The notes beneath the pieces were generated by a model. It saw only the letters and a program-made list of their open reading frames with translations, ran no database searches and was not told where the DNA came from. Of a stretch of 22,193 nucleotides of DNA, positions 16,594 to 22,193 are shown piece after piece (position 1 is the first letter of the stretch; each line of letters opens with the position of its first letter). Source of the DNA: an uncultured Prevotella sp. (GTDB lineage: Bacteria > Bacteroidota > Bacteroidia > Bacteroidales > Bacteroidaceae); assembly GCA_937901345.1 (NCBI GenBank), contig CALCHM010000012.1:1-22193 (forward strand), read 5' to 3'. The position numbers and the translations under genes are program-made.

Positions 16594-18180
16594 TTAATAA
16601 TAGTTTTTTACGTATTGTTCACCAGCAATTTCTGCAACGTGCGAACCTGTGTATTTGCGGTCTACTTCTTTACTGAAATGTTTTAATTCATCTTCTATAA
16701 AACCGCACTTTTCACATTTGTAGTAATATCTGTAGGAATCCACTTTATAGGTGACGTCGTAATTCAGAAATTCATAAGTGGTGTAATCACGAGCCATCGT
16801 ACGCTGATTTTCCTTAGAGGTTGAGGTTGTTGTACGTCCAGAACTGTATGTAGTTTTTGTCGTTACCTCCGTCCATTCTCTCCATTTTTGAGTGCGCTGT
16901 CCCAACATTTTACCACGAACGATATCGCGTCCTGTATGATATCTGGTTTCTACAAACTCTCGGTGATCATAATCGATTGTAAACATTTCTCGGCATTGGG
17001 GACAACGCTGGTGTGGGAAATGTCCCAGCGGACTCTTTGCAAGCGTAAAGGCATACCAACCAGTAATGATGATGAACAAAGCAAATATTGGGAACATTCC
17101 CCATGCCATCATAACAATACTCCATACGTAGCATGAAATAGCCGTTACGACAAACATCAGCACCATTACATGCTTGTCATCCAAATTCTTGAACACCTTT
17201 GGATACTTTAGCAACCACCCCATAATCCAAACGGGGAGCGCTGCTGTTCCAAATATCCAGAAGAATCCTACCACCAACATCAGAATCATTAATACCACCA
17301 TCAGAATGGTTTCAACTGTTGTAGGGTTAACGAACTGAATAGGTACATAGCGCGTACCACGAAGTAAGAAACTCGTAAGATCTGCATCAATGATAGTGCT
17401 TGACAAAGGCAAGACCTTAAGCCACCAAGCAGCGCGATCGGTTGGGCGGGCGAAAGCAACTGATGCGACCAACGAGTCTTTGCTAAATGTCACATTAGGA
17501 GTCCACATCTTACCCGTACTGGGTTCAAAGGCCTGCCAATTATATTGTACTAAGATGCTATCTCTAGTAACGTGCACTAAAGAGGGTGAACCAAACTTCT
17601 CATTGAGTTCAGTCAGCGTTCCGCCTTCACAAGATTCTAGGAACTTCTCTTGTGTGCTCACGCCAACAATAGTACCATCTTCAAAATCATACGCTGTCCA
17701 TCCTTCTAACGCAGGAACAAAGTCGGACGTCGATCTTATACACTCTTCACCCTCAGCATTTATGTAACTGTATTCATAAATCAAACTTCCCGTCCATACG
17801 GCCTTCTGAATACGAACTGTGTCACCCACATCATCGCCTTCAATCAACACTTGTTTGATATTGGGCATATCCGAGGCATCAATCCATCCCACGTCTCCAC
17901 GTCGAGTTTCTACCAACCACCCCTGACCGTAGGAACTTTGTCCGATGGCCATCACTCTGACGCTATCTCCAGCTTGTAGTATAGTGGTTAACGTGTCATT
18001 ATTAAACTCTTGTCGGAGGTAAGCATTCTGTTCTAAGCAGAGTACCGGACCATCTTTTTTGAGTTCGTAAGAAGAACTATACCAAATGATACCCCCCCAA
18101 GAGAGTAAAGCCAGAATAATTGCGATTAGACATCGGCGTGGAGGATTCGATGTTTGTAATAATAAACTTTTAAGTCCCAT
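16594..18180 (-). CDS. Membrane protein with SH3-like domain and C-terminal zinc ribbon, function unknown
   Basis: I do not recognise this gene. From the ATG at 18180 (MGLKSLLLQ) it has 528 residues; an in-frame ATG at 18276 lies upstream of the promoter motif and is rejected. There is a transmembrane segment at about 17-36. A small beta domain at about 46-103 resembles bacterial SH3 (LQAGDSVRVMAIG, GWLVETRRGDVGWI). Residues 105-285 are a soluble region of unknown fold. Three or four hydrophobic segments follow at about 288-325, 336-360 and 362-381. After them come CPQC (Cys393/396) and CEKC (Cys489/492), two CxxC knuckles 92 residues apart around a Thr/Ser-rich stretch, probably one zinc site. 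The domain order suggests an extracytoplasmic sensor-like part with a cytoplasmic zinc ribbon, which is inference. It stands alone, convergent with the lipid kinase and divergent from mnmD. Confidence 0.8.
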   Translation of the reverse strand: MGLKSLLLQTSNPPRRCLIAIILALLSWGGIIWYSSSYELKKDGPVLCLEQNAYLRQEFNNDTLTTILQAGDSVRVMAIGQSSYGQGWLVETRRGDVGWIDASDMPNIKQVLIEGDDVGDTVRIQKAVWTGSLIYEYSYINAEGEECIRSTSDFVPALEGWTAYDFEDGTIVGVSTQEKFLESCEGGTLTELNEKFGSPSLVHVTRDSILVQYNWQAFEPSTGKMWTPNVTFSKDSLVASVAFARPTDRAAWWLKVLPLSSTIIDADLTSFLLRGTRYVPIQFVNPTTVETILMVVLMILMLVVGFFWIFGTAALPVWIMGWLLKYPKVFKNLDDKHVMVLMFVVTAISCYVWSIVMMAWGMFPIFALFIIITGWYAFTLAKSPLGHFPHQRCPQCREMFTIDYDHREFVETRYHTGRDIVRGKMLGQRTQKWREWTEVTTKTTYSSGRTTTSTSKENQRTMARDYTTYEFLNYDVTYKVDSYRYYYKCEKCGFIEDELKHFSKEVDRKYTGSHVAEIAGEQYVKNYY

Positions 18181-18255
18181 AATATTGATATAAATTGGTG
18201 TTAATATGCAGTACATAGAAACAATCTCAGAAGCATCTGAGTCGTTCATTATTTG

Positions 18256-18263
18256 CAAATGTA
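18256..18263 (-). promoter_or_regulatory. Predicted promoter of the membrane zinc-ribbon gene, -7 motif TACATTTG
   Basis: The minus strand matches TAnnTTTG 75 bases upstream of the chosen ATG. The predicted leader holds a 6-base hairpin with a four-base loop (18226-18231 with 18236-18241, CTCAGA/TCTGAG). There is no clear -33 box. Confidence 0.45.
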
Positions 18264-18433
18264 ATAAAAGAATCATAAAAAAATAGTAGCGTCACAATAA
18301 AATCAAGATTAACCTTAAAAGTCAATGATAAATAATGTATTGAAGGCTTTTGTGATACAAATATTCCGAGATGTAACCTGCATAAAAGTGAGGTTTTATG
18401 AGAATTACACAAGTGTTTTAATGCAGATTTATC

Positions 18434-18441
18434 TAACTTTG
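18434..18441 (+). promoter_or_regulatory. Predicted mnmD promoter, -7 motif TAACTTTG
   Basis: An exact TAnnTTTG, identical to the motifs of guaB and the lipid kinase gene, lies 30 bases before the mnmD ATG, giving a short leader. The -33 TTTG is not evident. Confidence 0.5.
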
Positions 18442-18471
18442 CAACGCTGAATCGGCCAAGATAATATTTAT

Positions 18472-19152
18472 ATGAAACACAATCGTACGATACAAACAGA
18501 ACTCACTTCAGACGGGAGTCAGACGCTATATATCCCAGAAATTGACGAGCATTACCATTCCGTGAAGGGTGCGGTAACCGAATCCCTGCATGTATATCTC
18601 AAACTCGGTTTTGAACAGGTGCTTCAAAGGGCAACTTGCGCACCGAGCATTCGTGTATTCGAAGTTGGATTTGGCACCGGACTTAATGCACTTTTAACGC
18701 TTGAAGCCACGCAACACCAGCAGGCGAAGGTTGTTTATACTTCAGTTGAACTATACCCGCTCGATTGGAAAGAAGCCCAAATACTAGCATACGGCGATCC
18801 TAAAACTTTCAAACGCATTCATGAGCAACCCTGGAATCAGGAGATGGCGATTACCGACAACTTCACGCTCCATAAAATTCAAGGTGATATTCTTCAAATG
18901 GAGATTCCCGTGGCTGACGTGGTTTATTTCGACGCTTTCGCTCCTGAGAAGCAACCTGAATTGTGGACACCCACGCTTTTCCGTCGCATTTACGAAGCGA
19001 TGACGCCAGGTGGGGTGTTGACAACATATTGTGCAAAGGGTATTGTGCGCCGCATGCTTCAAGAAGTTGGATTTCACGTTGAGCGCTTACAAGGTCCTCC
19101 AGGAGGGAAACGCGAAGTGCTCAGAGCAACGAAAGTGGACAGTTTACACTAA
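18472..19152 (+). CDS. mnmD: MnmD-type tRNA (5-aminomethyl-2-thiouridine) methyltransferase
   Basis: This 226-residue cytoplasmic SAM-dependent methyltransferase is predicted to methylate the aminomethyl group on wobble uridine 34 of tRNA, the last step of mnm5s2U formation. It corresponds to the methyltransferase half of E. coli MnmC. The SAM loop FEVGFGTGLNALLT is at 63-76, an acidic SAM-ribose residue is likely in SVELYPL (91-97), DAFAPEKQPELWT is at 154-166 and the C-terminal GPPGGKRE at 208-215; these are hallmark MnmC/DUF752 motifs. The FAD oxidoreductase half of MnmC is absent, and the stop at 19152 is followed by non-coding DNA, so this is a stand-alone MnmD rather than a truncated fusion. 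It is probably monocistronic, with its own promoter motif. Confidence 0.93.
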   Translation: MKHNRTIQTELTSDGSQTLYIPEIDEHYHSVKGAVTESLHVYLKLGFEQVLQRATCAPSIRVFEVGFGTGLNALLTLEATQHQQAKVVYTSVELYPLDWKEAQILAYGDPKTFKRIHEQPWNQEMAITDNFTLHKIQGDILQMEIPVADVVYFDAFAPEKQPELWTPTLFRRIYEAMTPGGVLTTYCAKGIVRRMLQEVGFHVERLQGPPGGKREVLRATKVDSLH

Positions 19153-19248
19153 TTTCATGCATTTCTGCTGCTGAAAACGCTCAGATTTTAGGAAAATATT
19201 GATTTTTTTACCACAAAACGAACCTCAATCCGTGTAAAATCGAATTTT

Positions 19249-19264
19249 TGGCACGCAATTTGCA
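19249..19264 (+). promoter_or_regulatory. Sigma-54-type promoter (-24/-12) upstream of htpG
   Basis: TGGCACG at 19249-19255, then four bases, then TTGCA at 19260-19264, matches the consensus TGGCACG-N4-TTGCW, with GG and GC exactly 12 bases apart. The predicted start is near 19275, giving a leader of about 49 bases to the htpG ATG at 19324. No TAnnTTTG element is present in this 171-base gap. The match is direct; use by RpoN is inferred. Confidence 0.7.
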
Positions 19265-19323
19265 ATATATACGTAAAGCAAATCAAAATTAATCATCAAA
19301 CATTAAAATTAAATACGACAATT

Positions 19324-21378
19324 ATGAAAAAAGGACAAATTGGAATCACCACCGAGAATATCTTTCCGGTGATTAAAAAGTTTTTGTATAGCGACCACGA
19401 GATTTTCCTCCGTGAAGTTGTAGCGAATGCTGTTGACGCTACTCAAAAGTTGAAGACACTCAGCACACGTGGCGAGGTCAGCGGCGAACTTGGCGATTTA
19501 ACCATCCAAGTTAAATTAGACGCGGAACAGAAGACGCTTACCATCAGTGACCATGGTATCGGCATGACGGCCGACGAGATTGAAAAGTATATCAACCAAA
19601 TTGCATTTTCTGGTGCTACCGACTTTCTCGAACGCTACAAGGACGATGCCAATGCCATCATCGGACACTTTGGGCTTGGTTTCTATTCCACCTTCATGGT
19701 GAGCGAACGTGTAGATATCGTCACACGTAGTCATCAAGAAGGTGCGCAGGCGGTGAAGTGGACCTGTGACGGTTCCCCCGAATTTGAAATTACAGCGATT
19801 GAAAAGGCCGAACGCGGTACGGACATCGTGCTCCATATTGCAGAAGATTGTCAGGAATTCCTTGAAGAAGCAACCATCAGTCGCCTCCTCACCAAGTATT
19901 GCCGCTTCTTGGCTGTGCCCGTAGCATTTGGATTTAAGAAGGAATGGAAGGATGGTAAGCAAGTTGAAACCGAGGAACTCAACATTGTCAACGACACCAC
20001 ACCTCTTTGGACAAAGACACCCTCATCGCTTCAAGACGAAGACTATAAGAAGTTCTATTCTGACCTTTACCCCATGGCAGATGAACCTCTCTTCTGGATT
20101 CACCTCAACGTGGATTATCCCTTCAACCTTACGGGGGTGCTTTACTTCCCCAAGATTAAGCAAAACATCGACCTCCAGCGCAACAAGATTCAGTTGTATT
20201 GCAACCAAGTGTTTGTAACCGATCAGGTGGACAACGTGGTACCCGAATTCCTCACGCTCCTCCATGGGGTCATCGACTCGCCCGACATTCCCTTGAACGT
20301 GAGTCGTAGTTACCTCCAAAGTGATGCTAACGTTAAGAAGATTTCTACCTACATTACAAAAAAGGTAGCAGACCGCTTGGCATCACTCTTCAAGAACAAT
20401 CGCGAAGACTTCGAACAGAAGTGGGCAGACCTCAGCCTCTTCATTCACTACGGTATGCTCTCACAACCCGACTTCTACGAAAAGGCACAGAAGTTTGCAC
20501 TCTTCACGGATGTTGACGGTAAGCACTACACCTACGAAGAATACAAGGAACACATCAAGGAAAACCAAACCGACAAGGAAGGCAACCTCATTTACCTCTA
20601 TGCTAGCAACACCGAACTCCAATATGCGCATATTGAAGCAGCACGCGCAAAGGGTTATAACGTGCTCTTAATGGATGGACAGTTAGATGCTCCTATGGTG
20701 TCGATGTTAGAACAGAAGTTTGAAAAGTCACGCATCGTACGTGTTGACGGTGATGTCATCACGCGATTGATTCAAAAAGAAGATACTACCACCGAAGCAT
20801 TGACTCCCGCCCAAGCGTCAAAACTCGCTACAGCCTTTGAGGTGACGCTTCCCAAGATGGAAAAGACCGAACTCCGTGTGCAAACCGAAAATCTCGGTGC
20901 TGACGATGCGCCCATCGTTGTAACGCAGAGTGAATACATGCGTCGCATGAAGGAGATGGCACAATTCCAGGGCGGCATGAGTTTCTATGGCGAAATGCCC
21001 GACATGTACAACGTTGTGCTCAACTCCGACCATGCTCTTGTACGCGGTGTACTCAACGAACTTGATGCCAACACAGCAGCATCACTTCAACCTATTGAAA
21101 ACGAACTTCGCGGTCTGAATGCACGTCTCCAAGTGTTGCAACAAGAACAAAACGCCAAGAAAGCTGATGAAATCACGGAAGCTGAACGCAACGACCTTGA
21201 GGAATGTCGCGCTGCAATCGCACAAGAAGAGGCAAAGAAGAAAGACGCCATCGCTGCCTTTGCGCAACAAAATCAGGTTATTCCTCAACTCATCGACCTC
21301 GCGTTGCTTCAAAGCGGACTCCTCAAGGGAGCAGAACTCAACCGCTTTATCAAGCGCTCTATTGATTTAATGAAGTAA
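19324..21378 (+). CDS. htpG: Molecular chaperone HtpG (Hsp90)
   Basis: This 684-residue cytoplasmic ATP-dependent chaperone acts on partly folded proteins. The GHKL ATPase is at residues 1-220, with the N-box EVVANAVDA (31-39, Glu31 catalytic, Asn35 Mg/ATP), DHGIGM (76-81) and GHFGLGFYS (114-122). The middle domain carries the PLNVSRSYLQSD catalytic loop (Arg in VSR). The C-terminal dimerisation domain contains a charged, likely coiled-coil insert at about 595-650 (LQVLQQEQNAKK..., EEAKKKDAIAAF) before IDLALLQSGLLKG; from memory this is usual for Bacteroidales HtpG. The N-box reads VANAVDA where many HtpG have ISNASDA. The gene stands alone between a sigma-54-type promoter and a terminator. 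Confidence 0.97.
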   Translation: MKKGQIGITTENIFPVIKKFLYSDHEIFLREVVANAVDATQKLKTLSTRGEVSGELGDLTIQVKLDAEQKTLTISDHGIGMTADEIEKYINQIAFSGATDFLERYKDDANAIIGHFGLGFYSTFMVSERVDIVTRSHQEGAQAVKWTCDGSPEFEITAIEKAERGTDIVLHIAEDCQEFLEEATISRLLTKYCRFLAVPVAFGFKKEWKDGKQVETEELNIVNDTTPLWTKTPSSLQDEDYKKFYSDLYPMADEPLFWIHLNVDYPFNLTGVLYFPKIKQNIDLQRNKIQLYCNQVFVTDQVDNVVPEFLTLLHGVIDSPDIPLNVSRSYLQSDANVKKISTYITKKVADRLASLFKNNREDFEQKWADLSLFIHYGMLSQPDFYEKAQKFALFTDVDGKHYTYEEYKEHIKENQTDKEGNLIYLYASNTELQYAHIEAARAKGYNVLLMDGQLDAPMVSMLEQKFEKSRIVRVDGDVITRLIQKEDTTTEALTPAQASKLATAFEVTLPKMEKTELRVQTENLGADDAPIVVTQSEYMRRMKEMAQFQGGMSFYGEMPDMYNVVLNSDHALVRGVLNELDANTAASLQPIENELRGLNARLQVLQQEQNAKKADEITEAERNDLEECRAAIAQEEAKKKDAIAAFAQQNQVIPQLIDLALLQSGLLKGAELNRFIKRSIDLMK

Positions 21379-21407
21379 GCGTTTCCAAACGATACTTTTT
21401 TGATAAG

Positions 21408-21449
21408 AATATTGCTGTCTGATTTCCGGACAGCAATATTTTCTTTAAA
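21408..21449 (+). terminator. Rho-independent terminator after htpG
   Basis: A perfect 12-base inverted repeat (21408-21419 AATATTGCTGTC, 21429-21440 GACAGCAATATT) with a nine-base loop is followed by TTCTTT. It starts 29 bases past the htpG stop. Confidence 0.88.
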
Positions 21450-21555
21450 AGACGATGCCCAGTCCCTACCCGCTCTGTTTAACGATGTGAACGTCATGCT
21501 ACAAGGGCGACAAAACCGTTGAGAAACCATTTTGAAAACGTATAAGGGGAAAACA
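21450..21555. other. Intergenic stretch with nothing recognised
   Basis: This is the part of the 482-base gap between htpG and the dehydrogenase that lies before the tandem repeats. I see no gene, RNA or clear regulatory site. Confidence 0.4.
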
Positions 21556-21760
21556 GTTGTCTGGATGCCAGATTTTTCACAAATTCGTTCCCGCAAGTTG
21601 TCGGCACGCCAGATTTTTCACAAATTCGTTCCCGCAAGTTGTCGGCGCCCCACATGTTTTCCAAATGGCGTCTAGCAAGTTGTCAGTGCTCCACATGTTT
21701 TCCAAATGGCGTCCCGCAAGTTGACGGCACTCTTGAATAACAGATTTAACATGATACGCC
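21556..21760. repeat. 41-base tandem repeats, two sequence classes
   Basis: Units start with GTTGTC or GTTGAC at 21556, 21597, 21638, 21679 and 21720, an exact 41-base period. Each of the first four ends in GCAA. Units 1 and 2 share the core AGATTTTTCACAAATTCGTT; units 3 and 4 share a different core, CACATGTTTTCCAAATGGCG. The fifth copy keeps only its first 11 bases or so. A minus-strand frame reads through with repeated CRQLAG/LACRQLAG peptides, but period 41 is not a multiple of 3 and there is no other sign of coding. There are no unique spacers, so it is not a CRISPR array. Confidence 0.9.
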
Positions 21761-21815
21761 ATATTGAAGGATGCCCAAAGGAAGATTATTGACGTTTAGA
21801 ATGCTTTCAATACGG

Positions 21816-21834
21816 GATTAGAACGAGATTAGAA
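21816..21834. promoter_or_regulatory. Direct repeat GATTAGAA x2, possible regulator site of the dehydrogenase gene
   Basis: GATTAGAA occurs at 21816-21823 and 21827-21834, 11 bases apart or about one helical turn, 27 bases before the dehydrogenase ATG. A paired regulator-binding site is possible; this is only a guess from spacing and position. Confidence 0.25.
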
Positions 21835-21860
21835 TAGTAAATAAAGAGGATTAAAAAATT

Positions 21861-22193
21861 ATGCTTGCATACACATACGTTGATAAAGGAAGGTTTGCTT
21901 TGGTGGAGAAACCGAAGCCTGTCTTGATTGAACCAACCGATGCCATTGTTCGCGTAACGATGAGCAGCATCTGCTCCAGCGACCTGCATATCAAGCACGG
22001 AAGTGTACCTCGTGCCGTTCCGGGCATTACCGTGGGGCACGAAATGGTGGGGATTGTTGAAGAGGTTGGCGCAGAAGTTACCCATGTAAAGCCAGGAGAC
22101 AGAGTGACCGTAAACGTAGAGACCTTCTGCGGAGAGTGCTTCTTCTGCAAGAATGGTTATGTAAACATTTGCACCGCCCCAAATGGCGGTTGG
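21861..22193 (+). CDS. Zinc-dependent alcohol dehydrogenase (MDR family), 5' part
   Basis: The frame is open from the ATG at 21861 to the right edge, giving 111 residues of a protein normally about 340-360 long. It carries the N-terminal GroES-like catalytic domain: catalytic zinc ligands Cys38 (SSICSSDLHIKHG) and His60-Glu61 (VGHEMVG), the GDRV turn (79-82), and the structural zinc lobe Cys90, Cys93, Cys96 and Cys104 (CGECFFCKNGYVNIC). The NAD(P)-binding Rossmann part is beyond the window, so cofactor and substrate (alcohol, sorbitol or threonine type) cannot be told. The start is supported by a purine-rich AGAGGA at 21845-21850, 10 bases before the ATG, a Shine-Dalgarno-like site unusual for this group. 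The upstream 482 bases hold the htpG terminator and 41-base repeats. Confidence 0.93.
   Translation, partial: MLAYTYVDKGRFALVEKPKPVLIEPTDAIVRVTMSSICSSDLHIKHGSVPRAVPGITVGHEMVGIVEEVGAEVTHVKPGDRVTVNVETFCGECFFCKNGYVNICTAPNGGW

Noticed and set aside
16471..16686. GTG-started 71-codon plus-strand gene
   Set aside because: The first half looks protein-like, but the region folds into several stems and the second half overlaps the end of the well-supported minus-strand gene. It is kept only as an alternative explanation of the structured element.
19516..19962. 148-codon minus-strand frame inside htpG
   Set aside because: It lies fully antisense to conserved ATPase motifs of HtpG and has no family resemblance.
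21556..21760. CRISPR array
   Set aside because: The whole 41-base period repeats with only two core versions. There are no unique spacers, the repeat is not palindromic and no cas genes are near.
21577..21762. Minus-strand 61-codon frame with repeated CRQLAG peptides
   Set aside because: It is explained by the tandem DNA repeat. The period is not a multiple of three, and it lacks start context and a promoter.

Overview
The window looks like a chromosomal segment of a Bacteroidales bacterium, most likely Prevotellaceae or a close relative. The evidence is a type III glutamine synthetase, a periplasmic DPP IV, a bacterial serine palmitoyltransferase, paired parvulin chaperones beside an OstA-like protein, a Bacteroidetes-style HtpG, and TAnnTTTG -7 promoter motifs with little Shine-Dalgarno use. 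It is a housekeeping region: no transposase, integrase, phage gene, CRISPR array, tRNA or rRNA was seen. All gene names rest on reading the proteins by eye; no search was run.

Layout: (1) 1-4200, plus strand: the 3' end of glnN, a secreted DPP IV and a YfcE phosphodiesterase, closed by a strong terminator. (2) 4224-11824, minus strand: a tight run of two parvulin-type periplasmic isomerases, an OstA-like protein, a predicted beta-helix lipoprotein and the replicative helicase dnaB, with a terminator after dnaB. guaB lies upstream in the same direction, separated by a 126-base gap that holds a long inverted repeat. (3) 13723-16315: spt (minus) and a diacylglycerol/sphingoid-base kinase family gene (plus) diverge from a shared promoter region, suggesting sphingolipid metabolism. 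(4) 16412-16590: a long hairpin plus a multi-stem element between convergent genes. (5) 16594-19152: an unrecognised SH3-like/transmembrane/zinc-ribbon protein (minus) and divergent mnmD for tRNA wobble uridine methylation. (6) 19249-21440: htpG preceded by a near-perfect sigma-54-type -24/-12 element and followed by a clear terminator. (7) 21441-22193: an intergenic region with 41-base tandem repeats in two sequence classes, then the 5' end of a zinc-dependent alcohol dehydrogenase that runs off the window.

The most striking non-coding signals are the sigma-54-like promoter of htpG, the structured element at 16412-16590, the two-class 41-base repeats, and the 21-base inverted repeat between guaB and the parvulin operon. 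No clearly new multi-gene system is evident. The unusual membrane zinc-ribbon protein and the beta-helix lipoprotein inside the outer-membrane operon are the least explained genes.
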